From an uncultured Chloracidobacterium sp. (GTDB lineage: Bacteria > Acidobacteriota > Blastocatellia > Pyrinomonadales > Pyrinomonadaceae): a DNA stretch of 64,000 nucleotides. Made by a program: the position numbers and the translations under genes. Location of the stretch: positions 34,109-98,108 of the forward strand of contig CALDGX010000103.1 in NCBI GenBank assembly GCA_937941715.1. The letters run 5' to 3'. Shown here in pieces: positions 9,199 to 16,943 of this stretch; the stretch's first letter is position 1; every line of letters starts with the position of its first letter. The notes under the pieces are model-generated. The model was not told the DNA's origin, ran no database searches, and worked only from the letters and a program-made list of their open reading frames with translations.

Positions 9199-9717
9199 TC
9201 AATTCGGCGACAGGCCGCGGCGAAGATAGAAGATCAGGTCGGTTGAGGGCGGTACGATGCCGAATTGTCTGATCATTCCGACGACCTGCCCGCGGTGCAG
9301 CGTCGCATGATTTACAACATGCTGCATTTGATGCCCGAGCCGCATCGAACTCGCGTCGCCGCTGAGCAATTTGAACGGGAGTTCGGCCTCGAGTGCCGCG
9401 TCATCAATTTGCGATAGCAGGTCGGCCCGCCGCACGGCCACGTTATCCCAGCGTCGCGTCAATTCGTCAAGGTCGGGACACGATCCGGCGGTCCAGTGCA
9501 TCCAGGCCTCGTCCTTTCCCGGCGAGCGTCCGTTCCAGCGTTCGAGCCATATCCACTCCGCTCCGGCCATGTGAAGCAGCGTGCCGAAGATCGAACCGTG
9601 ACTGTTGCCCAGATCGCGCCGAAGTTTGTCTTCAGGCAATTCGGCGGCGGCATTTACGGCCAGCCGATTTGCCCACTCGGTGTAATCAAAAAGCTGTTTG
9701 GCGTCGGAAAGGTTCAC
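9199..9717 (-). CDS. DinB family protein
   Basis: 172 residues with the DinB/YfiT-type four-helix bundle pattern. Likely metal-binding histidines lie in [18 protein letters not shown] and in [15 protein letters not shown], the two places where the family keeps its His triad. Members are thiol transferases or of unknown role. The GTG start overlaps the yebC stop (GTGA), so it is probably translated from the yebC mRNA. Confidence 0.88.
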   Translation of the reverse strand: MNLSDAKQLFDYTEWANRLAVNAAAELPEDKLRRDLGNSHGSIFGTLLHMAGAEWIWLERWNGRSPGKDEAWMHWTAGSCPDLDELTRRWDNVAVRRADLLSQIDDAALEAELPFKLLSGDASSMRLGHQMQHVVNHATLHRGQVVGMIRQFGIVPPSTDLIFYLRRGLSPN

Positions 9718-10454
9718 TCCATCTCACTCTCGTCTATATCAAAATTGGCATAGACCTTTTGGACGTCGTCGTTGTCGTCGAGGGCGTCGTAGAGTTTCAT
9801 CATTTTGCGGGCGTCATCGCCCGTCAGAGCGATGTAATTCTGCGGGATCATCGAGATCTCGGCGGCTTGCGTTTCGACACCGGCTGCCTTGAGGGCGTCG
9901 CTGACGGCCTCAAAAGCATCGGGCGAGGTAAATATCTCAAAGACGTCGCCTTCGTCCTGCATATCGTCGGCACCGGCCTCGATAACGATATCAAAGAGCT
10001 CGTCCTCGCTCTTGGCTGCCTTGTCAACGACAAAATAGCCCTTCTTGTCGAACATCCAGGCGACCGACCCGGCCTCGCCCATATTGCCGCCGTTCTTTGA
10101 AAAAATATGGCGGATCTCGGCGACCGTGCGGTTGCGGTTATCGGTCATCGTCTCGACCAGTACGGCGACGCCGCCGATACCGTAACCCTCGTAGGTGATC
10201 TCGTCGTAATTTACGCCTTCGAGCTCGCCCGTACCGCGTTTGATCGCACGGTCGATGGTGTCGTTGGGCATATTCTGAGCTTTGGCGTCGGTTACGGCCT
10301 TGCGCAGACGGGCATTTGCGTCAACGTCGCCGCTTCCGCCGGTGCGGGCCGCGACCGTGATCTCTTTGATCAGCTTGGTAAAGATCTTGCCGCGTTTAGC
10401 GTCGAGCGCGCCCTTTTTATGCTTGATTGTGTGCCACTTGGAGTGTCCTGACAT
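9714..10454 (-). CDS. yebC: YebC/PmpR family (TACO1) protein
   Basis: 246 residues, full length, opening with the family signature [20 protein letters not shown] and containing [23 protein letters not shown]. YebC proteins were described as transcription regulators and more recently as translation factors that relieve stalling at proline runs; TACO1 is the mitochondrial form. It is followed by dinB with a GTGA overlap. A truncated, mutated copy of its 3' end lies about 1.1 kb away at 8581-8695. Confidence 0.95.
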   Translation of the reverse strand: MSGHSKWHTIKHKKGALDAKRGKIFTKLIKEITVAARTGGSGDVDANARLRKAVTDAKAQNMPNDTIDRAIKRGTGELEGVNYDEITYEGYGIGGVAVLVETMTDNRNRTVAEIRHIFSKNGGNMGEAGSVAWMFDKKGYFVVDKAAKSEDELFDIVIEAGADDMQDEGDVFEIFTSPDAFEAVSDALKAAGVETQAAEISMIPQNYIALTGDDARKMMKLYDALDDNDDVQKVYANFDIDESEME

Positions 10455-10532
10455 TTATTGAAACCCTTTATTTTATTGAATTAAACTCGAATAAACGAAT
10501 ATAACACGCTACATTTCGGTTTCAAAATGTGT

Positions 10533-10925
10533 TCAACCCCAGTGAACCTCTCGTATCTCGCCCTCATCTCGTAAGACGTTGTGGATCAGGTCGCACAATC
10601 TGCCGCGCAATGCAGAGTCGGTCCGCCCGAAAGGGTTCCAACCACGTTCCTTTTTGATGGTGATCAACCATTCGGCATGATCCGCAGGCCGCGTTCCCGG
10701 CATCAGCCCGAATCCTAGCGTAAACGATTCGCCATTTGCGGTGACCTTTTCGGTCCACCCATCTTGGCCGAAAGGCGACGGCTCGCCGAACGTGAACTCG
10801 TCGTCTCCTGATCTTGCATTCAGCCAACGAGCAAGGTCATAGCCCAGACGGGTCATGCCTTCAGAACCGGGCTTTATCTGTCCGCTATCAAAGAGTCCGG
10901 TCGTAAACGATATCTGGTTCTTCAT
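10533..10925 (-). CDS. Hypothetical protein
   Basis: 130 residues, not recognised. It has an Asp/Glu-rich, Trp-rich make-up (WTEKVTANGESFTLGFG, EWLITIKKERGWNPFG) without signal peptide or membrane segment, consistent with a small cytosolic mixed alpha/beta protein. Its ATG overlaps the stop of the DUF167 gene (ATGA), so it is the downstream partner of that gene in a transcription unit. Confidence 0.6.
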   Translation of the reverse strand: MKNQISFTTGLFDSGQIKPGSEGMTRLGYDLARWLNARSGDDEFTFGEPSPFGQDGWTEKVTANGESFTLGFGLMPGTRPADHAEWLITIKKERGWNPFGRTDSALRGRLCDLIHNVLRDEGEIREVHWG

Positions 10926-11203
10926 TTGATCAGTACCTCTAACTTTGATTGTGACAGGTTTGTGACCCTTATTCGCTTATTTTTTGAGGTAGCGCCGCTG
11001 ATGATCTCAATATCGTTCCTCGAAACGCCCAATTTTTTGGCCAGCACCCTTATTAATTCCAAATTTGCCGCGCCGTCAACCGGCGGCGAAGCGATCCTGA
11101 CCTTCAGCGCTCCGTCGTGTTCACCGATGATCTCGCTTTTCGAGGCTCGCGGCACGACGCGAACGTCAAAGATCACGGCCCCTTCCTTTTCAACAAATTT
11201 CAT
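10922..11203 (-). CDS. DUF167 (YggU) family protein
   Basis: 93 residues from the ATG at 11203; the frame runs up to 11260 but the longer N-terminus does not fit the family. DUF167 is recognised by VRVVPRASKSEIIG, LKVRIASPPVDGAANLELI and IISGATSKNKRIRV. The biochemical role is unknown. yggU commonly sits in an operon with yggS and yggT; here yggT and yggS lie 3 kb further on the same strand, beyond an opposite-strand phosphoesterase gene. It is divergent from that gene with about 80 bases between. Confidence 0.88.
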   Translation of the reverse strand: MKFVEKEGAVIFDVRVVPRASKSEIIGEHDGALKVRIASPPVDGAANLELIRVLAKKLGVSRNDIEIISGATSKNKRIRVTNLSQSKLEVLIK

Positions 11204-11282
11204 CGACTTAACACACGCGCAATGCCGTTCGGCGAACAATTGAGATATTATAGCTGACAAATCAGCACAGGGGACAATTCAT

Positions 11283-14200
11283 ATGAGATCACGATCCGTC
11301 CGCCGCCTCGCCCTACTTTTTGCCACCGCCGCCGCGGCTGTCGCTTTGGGGTCAATGGGGTTGGATGTTCGCCGAACGCTGGCCGACAGTGGGCCCGTTT
11401 GGCCGAGCGTTACCGACACCTTCAGGCCATCGACGCCGGCAGGCAGACTGCTGATCGATGACGCCACCGGATTGCCGGCGGTCGTGCCGATGACGATGAA
11501 CTTTGTCCGCTCACCCGACACGGGCGGCCCCGACGGCAAAGGCCGCTTTCTGATCGCGGTCAACAGCGGCTACGGCCTTGTGTCAAACTCGAAAACCAAA
11601 CCGCAGCAGACGCTTTCGGTGATCGACCTCGCCGCGGCCGAACCGAGGATAGTGCAAACGCTTTATTTCCCGGCACCTCAGAGTGCCAATGTCGGGCTCG
11701 TTTTCGATCCCGTTCTGCAGCATGACGGCAGGTACAGATTCTATGTGGCCGGCGGTTTCGAGAACAAGATCTGGCTGATGGGGCTCGACCCGAAGGCCGC
11801 CAAACCGGTCACGCCCGCCAATAAGCCTGACGAGCGCGTCGCGGCACCGTTTATCGACGTTTCGGCATTTGCGGAAAACGCGCCTTCGCCGAATTACAAC
11901 GAAAACGTCGCGGCGGTCTATCCGACCGGTATCGCGCTCGGGCCTGACGGCGAAACGCTCTATTCCGCCAATGATCTTGCCGACAGCCTCGGCATCATTC
12001 GGGATCTGCGTGACACCCGCAAGATCGAGCGTGTCGGGCTTCGCCGGCCCGGATCCGCTCAGTTCGTCTATCCGTACGATGTCAAAGTGCTGCCCGCCGG
12101 CAAGCGCACCGCCAAGATCTACGTCTCATTGTGGGGCGACGGATCGATCGCCGTGGTCGACCCCGCCCTCAAGAACCGCGTGACCCACATAACCGTCGGC
12201 AGGCATCCGACGGCGATGATCTTCAACAAGGCCAATTCGCGGCTGATCGTCGTAAATTCAGACGCGGACAGCGTCTCGGTCATCGACACCCGAACCGACC
12301 GTGTGGTGGAAACGATCAACGTCAAACTTGCCGAAAAGGAACAGAACGGCGCCAGCCCCGAGGGGTTAGCTCTGAGTGATGACGAAAAGGTGCTCTATGT
12401 GGCCAACGCACACGCGAACGCTGTCGCGGTCATCGAGTTTGAGACAAAGCCGACGCTGCGTGAGCCGTCAAAGCTGCTCGGATTTATCCCGACCGGTAGT
12501 TACGCGTCGGCCGTTGCGGTGGTCGGCGACAGGTTGTTCGTCGCCAACGGCAAGGGGACCGGCATGGAAAACTCGTCGCAAGTGATAAATGATTCCGGTT
12601 TGTATCCAAACATGCCCAATGAGCAGTTTCCCGTGCAGAGCTACAACAAACGCGGGATGTACAGTGCAGCGGCCGTTTCCGGCAGCATAAGTCTGATCGC
12701 GGTGCCGGACGAGAAGCGCCTGTTTGCCTACACGCAGGCGGTCATGCGTAATGCCGGATTGCTCGGGCGTGAAAAACGGACCATCTTTCCCGGCGGCAAG
12801 TCACCATTCAAGCATGTCATCTATGTGATCCGCGAAAACCGGACGTACGACCAGGTTTTCGGCGATCTGGCGAGCAGCGGCGACGGCACGCGGGCTGACG
12901 GCGATCCGTCGGTCGCCATATTCGGTGCCGGCGACAGTGCCCGCTCGCCAAGCGGCGAGACGCAGAATATCACGCCTAACGCGCGATCGCTCGTTACGCG
13001 GTTCGGGCTGCTTGACCGCTTCTTTGTCAATGCCGAGGCCAGCCCGGACGGTCATAACTGGTCGACCGCCGCATTCTCCAATGATTATGTGGACAAGGCG
13101 TTTCGTTGGGATTACTCCGGACGCGGCCGGACATATGATTATGAGGGGTTCAACCGTTTGCCCGCGTACAATCCGCCCGGAGGCCAGCCGCCGGTCGCTC
13201 TGCCGCCGGTATTCGATATTCCGGCGACGGCCGCTGACGTTGCCAATTTTCAAAAGCGATACGTCCCATATCTGAATGGTGCCCGCGACATAGCCGAGCC
13301 CGAATCGCTGTATCTGTGGGACGCCGCCGCTCGTGCGGGCCTGAGCTATCGCAATTACGGCGAGTTTGTCGGCACCGTTTCGGCCGAGGACGTCCGCGAA
13401 CTGAACACCCGCAAGCCCAAACGGTACCCTGACCTGTCACCGACGGTCACGGCGTTTGCTACAAAGAAGTCGCTTGAGGGCCATATTTCGCCGACCGTTC
13501 GAAATTTTGACCAAAATACGCCCGACAGCTTTACGACCGATTCGTACCGGGCCGCCCGGACATCATCAAGCCCGATCGACCCCGCGATAACCGACGACAA
13601 CGCGACAGCCGCGTTTCGCGGCAATTCTCGATACGGCGCATGGGCGGCGGAATTCAAGAGTTTTGTCGCTGACCTGAAGGCAGGCAAGGGTGACCGCTTG
13701 CCAAATCTTTCGATCGTCAGACTGTCAAATGACCATACCAGCGGGCTTCGCCGCGGGACGCCGACACCGCAGTTTTATGTCGCTGAGAATGACTATGCGC
13801 TCGGCCGCCTCGTCGAGGACGTATCGAACAGCCCGTATTGGGCCGATACGGCGATATTTGTCGTCGAGGACGACGCACAGGACGGGCCCGACCACGTTGA
13901 CGCCCACCGATCGCCGGGCCTCGTTATCTCGGCGTACAATCGTCCCGGTGCGCTCGTCCACGAGTTTCACAACACGGTCAGCCTGATCCGGACGATCGAA
14001 TTGTGCCTCGGGCTTCCGCCGATGAATTTCATCGACGCCAACGCCACGCCGATCGATATCTTTACGGCCAAGGCTGATCTGCGGCCGTACACTGCCGAAA
14101 TGCCGATCGTCGCGCTCGATAATCTGTTCCCGCCGGACAGGCCGAACGCGGCGATGGCGTATTACATGGAACTCACCGACCGACAGAATCTGGAACATCA

Positions 14201-14357
14201 GGATATGGCGGATCCGCGTCAGTTGAACGAGATCATTTGGTTTTCGGTAAAGGGCGGCACGGCTATGCCGACAGCGATGCGAATGCCCGCTTTCGACCTC
14301 ATGACCGCGGGCGTCAAACCTGACGATGATGACGAAGGTGAGGCCGGCGAAGATTAA
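11283..14357 (+). CDS. Secreted beta-propeller/phosphoesterase fusion protein
   Basis: 1024 residues with an N-terminal signal peptide (basic MRSRSVRR, then LALLFATAAAAVALG). Residues ~60-500 form a YVTN-type beta-propeller (VVNSDADSVSVIDTRTDRVV; LYVANAHANAVAVIEF). From about residue 505 comes a phosphoesterase/alkaline phosphatase-like domain (PF04185 type): HVIYVIRENRTYDQVFGDL, then LVTRFGLLDRFFVNAEASPDGHNWS pattern pieces and IFVVEDDAQDGPDHVDAHRS. The Asp/His residues fit a two-metal site. The acidic tail is DDDDEGEAGED. It overlaps yggT tail to tail by 4 bases. Substrate unknown; phosphodiesters such as phospholipids are possible. Confidence 0.88.
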   Translation: MRSRSVRRLALLFATAAAAVALGSMGLDVRRTLADSGPVWPSVTDTFRPSTPAGRLLIDDATGLPAVVPMTMNFVRSPDTGGPDGKGRFLIAVNSGYGLVSNSKTKPQQTLSVIDLAAAEPRIVQTLYFPAPQSANVGLVFDPVLQHDGRYRFYVAGGFENKIWLMGLDPKAAKPVTPANKPDERVAAPFIDVSAFAENAPSPNYNENVAAVYPTGIALGPDGETLYSANDLADSLGIIRDLRDTRKIERVGLRRPGSAQFVYPYDVKVLPAGKRTAKIYVSLWGDGSIAVVDPALKNRVTHITVGRHPTAMIFNKANSRLIVVNSDADSVSVIDTRTDRVVETINVKLAEKEQNGASPEGLALSDDEKVLYVANAHANAVAVIEFETKPTLREPSKLLGFIPTGSYASAVAVVGDRLFVANGKGTGMENSSQVINDSGLYPNMPNEQFPVQSYNKRGMYSAAAVSGSISLIAVPDEKRLFAYTQAVMRNAGLLGREKRTIFPGGKSPFKHVIYVIRENRTYDQVFGDLASSGDGTRADGDPSVAIFGAGDSARSPSGETQNITPNARSLVTRFGLLDRFFVNAEASPDGHNWSTAAFSNDYVDKAFRWDYSGRGRTYDYEGFNRLPAYNPPGGQPPVALPPVFDIPATAADVANFQKRYVPYLNGARDIAEPESLYLWDAAARAGLSYRNYGEFVGTVSAEDVRELNTRKPKRYPDLSPTVTAFATKKSLEGHISPTVRNFDQNTPDSFTTDSYRAARTSSSPIDPAITDDNATAAFRGNSRYGAWAAEFKSFVADLKAGKGDRLPNLSIVRLSNDHTSGLRRGTPTPQFYVAENDYALGRLVEDVSNSPYWADTAIFVVEDDAQDGPDHVDAHRSPGLVISAYNRPGALVHEFHNTVSLIRTIELCLGLPPMNFIDANATPIDIFTAKADLRPYTAEMPIVALDNLFPPDRPNAAMAYYMELTDRQNLEHQDMADPRQLNEIIWFSVKGGTAMPTAMRMPAFDLMTAGVKPDDDDEGEAGED

Positions 14358-14947
14358 TTTGATACGAACACGCGCAGGACGATCGACTGTAAAAACCCGA
14401 TCAGCAGCAGTACGATCATTGCTGAAATATCGAACATCCCGATCGGCGGTATCAATCGCTGGACCGGCATGAGTATCGGGTCAGTGACGCGTTTCACAAA
14501 TCCGAGAAACGTCTTGGTCGTAAAAACGAACCAGGATGAGAGAAATCGTATAAAGATGAACAAAACGAGGATGCTGAGCAGACCGTAGAGGACAAAGCCG
14601 ACGAAAACCTTCGGGTTGCCGTTTGCCACACCTGCCGTAAGGCCGTCGATGACAAAGAAAGTGTTGCCCACGATCTGCATCGCAAAGTACGTAAAGACCA
14701 GCCCGATGAACATCGTCAGCAGCGGTGCGAGCCGCGTATCGATCCGATACATCGCAAAAAACCGCGCGGCCGGATAAACCCACTTTTCGGTCGCCCGGCG
14801 GACCTTAAAGCTGAACCGTCCGATCTTGCCGAACGGGTTCGGGTCAGCGTAATTAAATATCATCCGGAGGAGCAGCATCGTCAAAAAAACGCCGAATATG
14901 CACCAAACGGCAAGAAAGAACCACGGATAAACGAGTGTTGTCAGCAT
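14354..14947 (-). CDS. YggT family membrane protein
   Basis: 197 residues, entirely hydrophobic helices joined by short basic loops; about five membrane segments. The YggT pattern is visible in the C-terminal half as VTDPILMPVQRLIPPIGMFD followed by ISAMIVLLLIGFLQSIVL. YggT proteins are small membrane proteins of unknown biochemical role linked to osmotic and division phenotypes. It lies downstream of yggS on the same strand, separated only by the GxxExxY element. Confidence 0.88.
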   Translation of the reverse strand: MLTTLVYPWFFLAVWCIFGVFLTMLLLRMIFNYADPNPFGKIGRFSFKVRRATEKWVYPAARFFAMYRIDTRLAPLLTMFIGLVFTYFAMQIVGNTFFVIDGLTAGVANGNPKVFVGFVLYGLLSILVLFIFIRFLSSWFVFTTKTFLGFVKRVTDPILMPVQRLIPPIGMFDISAMIVLLLIGFLQSIVLRVFVSN

Positions 14948-14963
14948 ACTTTAGTCAATTCAG

Positions 14964-14994
14964 GGCCACCGAGTTCACAGAGGTCACAGAGAAA
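14964..14994 (+). repeat. Terminal inverted repeat, left
   Basis: A 31-base repeat starting GGCCACCGAGTTCACAGAGG. It matches the inverted 31 bases at 15351-15381 at 27 of 31 positions. The stop codon of the restored GxxExxY frame (complement of 14984-14986) lies inside it. No target site duplication was seen outside it. Confidence 0.85.
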
Positions 14995-15351
14995 TTCGTT
15001 TCAAACCCTCACGAAGCATTTTCGCACCAAAATTGATCAGTAATCCTCGCTTAAGGCCGGTCGCCTTTAAGTAAGAGAGAATTTGTGCAGTTGAGACATC
15101 GGGGAGTTTGCTGAGGGATTTGATCTCAACCACTACCTCTTCTTCAACCAGAACGTCCTTCGCTGACCCTTGATCACCTTGTCCTTATAGATCACATCTA
15201 TCTCGACCTGTCTCCGAAAACCGATACCGCGTAGGTCAAATTCATGGCAAAGAGCTTGTTCATAGATACCCTCAAGTAAACCCGGGCCCAGCGTTCTGTG
15301 CACTTCGATCGCGGCCCCGATGATCTTCTGAGTAAGCAGATCGTTTTCCAT
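14984..15351 (-). pseudogene. GxxExxY family protein, one-base frameshift
   Basis: The first frame reads [20 protein letters not shown] then [20 protein letters not shown], with the family signature G-LLE--Y, to about [10 protein letters not shown], and stops early near 15133. Shifting one frame near 15165 restores the second half: [18 protein letters not shown], then AQILSYLKATGLKRGLLINF and LREGLKRISL, ending at 14984. Together this is a complete ~122-residue GxxExxY protein (PF13366), a family with a PD-(D/E)XK-like EIK core and unknown role. A single missing base explains the break; a sequencing error or programmed frameshift cannot be excluded. Confidence 0.88.
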
Positions 15352-15381
15352 TTCTCAGTGCTCTCTGTGTACTCGGTGGCC
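15351..15381 (-). repeat. Terminal inverted repeat, right
   Basis: On the minus strand it starts GGCCACCGAGTACACAGAGA and matches the left repeat at 27 of 31 positions. Its inner end overlaps the T of the GxxExxY ATG (complement of 15349-15351); its outer end overlaps the first base of the yggS stop codon complement. Confidence 0.85.
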
Positions 15382-16079
15382 TATTCTCGTTCACCGAAAA
15401 TGGCCGTACCGACACGGACGACGGTCGATCCTTCTTCGATCGCGACCTCAAAGTCGTGGCTCATGCCCATTGACAGCTCGCCGCGGCCGCCGCCGGCGAA
15501 GCTGCCATCCAATGCGAGCTTGTCCCGGATCCTACGCAGCTGATCAAAGTATGGCCGTGTCGCCTCCGGGTCGTCGAAATACGGCGGCAGGATCATCAGC
15601 CCGTCAAAACGCAGACGCTCGCAGGTCGTCAAATACCCGACCAGTTCCGGCAGGCCGGCGACATCGATCCCGGACTTTGTCGCTTCGCCTGCCAGATCGA
15701 CGTGCACGAAAACCGAAAGCTCACCGCGGCCTTCTTCGAAACATATACGCTCAAGCCGCTGTGCCAGTTCGAGCGAGTCTACCGAGTGGATGACGTCGAA
15801 AAGCTCGACCGCCTTGCGCGCCTTGTTCGACTGCAAATGCCCTATCAGATGCCATTCAGCGGCGTTTCGGCCGATCTCGGCGATCTTTGCTTCGGCCTCC
15901 TGTACCTTGTTTTCGCCCAAAACTGAGGCTCCGGCCGCGATGGCGTCGAGCAGCACGGGGACCGGGTGCGTCTTGCTGACCGCGACCAGTTTGATATCCG
16001 CAGGATCACGTCCGGCACGGCCGGCCGCATCAGCGATACGGGCGCGGACCGCGGCAAGATTTTGTCTAATATCTGCCAT
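15381..16079 (-). CDS. YggS family pyridoxal phosphate homeostasis protein
   Basis: 232 residues from the ATG at 16079 (a GTG at 16082 precedes it). Single-domain PLP-binding TIM barrel without known enzymatic activity; buffers free PLP in the cell. Lys36 in LVAVSKTHP is the PLP Schiff-base lysine; IGHLQSNKARKAV and the C-terminal LSMGMSHDFEVAIEEGST (phosphate-binding region) are diagnostic. It heads the strand order yggS-(element)-yggT. Its stop codon touches the terminal inverted repeat of the GxxExxY element. Confidence 0.93.
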   Translation of the reverse strand: MADIRQNLAAVRARIADAAGRAGRDPADIKLVAVSKTHPVPVLLDAIAAGASVLGENKVQEAEAKIAEIGRNAAEWHLIGHLQSNKARKAVELFDVIHSVDSLELAQRLERICFEEGRGELSVFVHVDLAGEATKSGIDVAGLPELVGYLTTCERLRFDGLMILPPYFDDPEATRPYFDQLRRIRDKLALDGSFAGGGRGELSMGMSHDFEVAIEEGSTVVRVGTAIFGERE

Positions 16080-16115
16080 CACTTACATCAAATATAGCAA
16101 ACACGTCTGCCAATC

Positions 16116-16144
16116 TTGAATTTCCTCTTCCGAATTCGTATCAT
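16116..16144 (+). promoter_or_regulatory. Sigma-70 type promoter of tRNA-Leu
   Basis: TTGAAT (16116-16121) and TATCAT (16139-16144) are separated by exactly 17 bases and lie 13 bases before the tRNA 5' end, the spacing expected for a stable RNA promoter. This is one of the clearest consensus promoters in the window. Confidence 0.7.
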
Positions 16145-16157
16145 CAATGTTCGCAAC

Positions 16158-16244
16158 GCGGACGTGGCGGAACTGGTAGACGCGCAGGTCTCAGAAGCCT
16201 GTTCTGGTTACAGAGTGGAAGTTCGATTCTTCTCGTCCGCACCA
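16158..16244 (+). tRNA. tRNA-Leu(CAG)
   Basis: The 7-bp acceptor stem GCGGACG/CGTCCGC closes perfectly and is followed by an encoded ACCA end. The anticodon stem CAGGT/GCCTG encloses the loop CTCAGAA, giving anticodon CAG. A long variable arm (TCTG...CAGA) identifies a class II tRNA, and the T arm is GGAAG-TTCGATT-CTTCT. The D region GGCGGAACTGGTAGACGC is typical of bacterial tRNA-Leu. The 87-base gene stands alone, with its own promoter and terminator. Confidence 0.95.
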
Positions 16245-16252
16245 TTTCTAAA

Positions 16253-16291
16253 AAAAGGGATAAAGGCTGAACGTCCTTTATCCCTTTTGCA
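16253..16291 (+). terminator. Hairpin terminator after tRNA-Leu
   Basis: A perfect 14-bp stem, AAAAGGGATAAAGG (16253-16266) with CCTTTATCCCTTTT (16275-16288), around an 8-base loop, 8 bases after the tRNA CCA end. The 3' arm ends in TTTT, giving an intrinsic terminator. Confidence 0.85.
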
Positions 16292-16328
16292 TTGCGTCAA
16301 AGGCGGCATTGCGTAAAACTCATATCTG

Positions 16329-16937
16329 ATGCGCAAGGAATTTATCGAGGCCCTAAAAACTCACCAGGCGGCGTTCAAGATCAGCCTCGGCGACGATCAG
16401 TTCGAGCGGCTGGCGGATTACTATGATCTGATCAGCGAACACAATCCGATACTTCATCTCGTCGCCCCGATGCCGCCGGAGGAGTTTGCGGTCCGCCACA
16501 TTCTCGAGTCGCTGACGATGCTCGAGTACCTGCCGAAGGGCTCGCGTTTTGCCGATGTCGGCACCGGCGGCGGCTTGCCGTCGATACCGTGTTTGTTGGT
16601 ACGCGGCGACCTGAGAGCCGTTCTTATCGAATCAAAAGAGAAAAAGGCCAGGTTCCTTGAGCTTGCCGCAAACGCCCTCGGCATTTCCGCCCGCACCACC
16701 GTCACGAACAAGCAGTTTCAGGAGGCCGACCCGGCCAATGCCGAAACGATCACCTGCCGTGCCCTCGACAAATTTAGCGAAAAGCTGCCCGGGCTCCTGC
16801 GTTGGCGCAAGCGCAGGCAAATGCTGCTCTTCGGCGGCCCGAGCCTTCGCGAGGCCCTGACTAAGAACAAAGCCGTATTTATCGAAAAGCTGATGCCGAT
16901 GTCGGAACAGCGGTACTTGTTCGTCGTAAATCGTTGA
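16329..16937 (+). CDS. rsmG: 16S rRNA (guanine(527)-N(7))-methyltransferase RsmG
   Basis: 202 residues, near the usual length. Uses S-adenosylmethionine to make m7G527 in 16S rRNA. The SAM-binding motif is FADVGTGGGLPSIPCLL; the N-terminal ISEHNPILHLVAP with the RHILESL segment is characteristic (family consensus NLT--N, RH--DSL). A later CRALDKFSEKLPGLL corresponds to the family's catalytic region. Single-copy housekeeping gene; it is convergent with the response regulator gene with a 6-base gap. Confidence 0.9.
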   Translation: MRKEFIEALKTHQAAFKISLGDDQFERLADYYDLISEHNPILHLVAPMPPEEFAVRHILESLTMLEYLPKGSRFADVGTGGGLPSIPCLLVRGDLRAVLIESKEKKARFLELAANALGISARTTVTNKQFQEADPANAETITCRALDKFSEKLPGLLRWRKRRQMLLFGGPSLREALTKNKAVFIEKLMPMSEQRYLFVVNR

Positions 16938-16943
16938 TCAAGA

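Larger units (their letters stand above)
14964..15381 (-). mobile_element. Compact TIR-bounded element carrying a GxxExxY gene
   Basis: 418 bases bounded by 27/31-matching terminal inverted repeats and filled almost completely by one GxxExxY gene, whose start codon abuts the right repeat and whose stop lies in the left one. It is inserted between yggS and yggT; the right repeat reaches the yggS stop codon (15381-15383). There is no transposase, so any mobility would be in trans. The element-like layout is seen in the sequence; mobility is inference. Confidence 0.7.

Noticed and set aside
15133..15351. A 72-residue intact GxxExxY-like gene
   Set aside because: The rest of the family sequence is present in the next frame, so this is a frameshifted longer gene, not a short real one.
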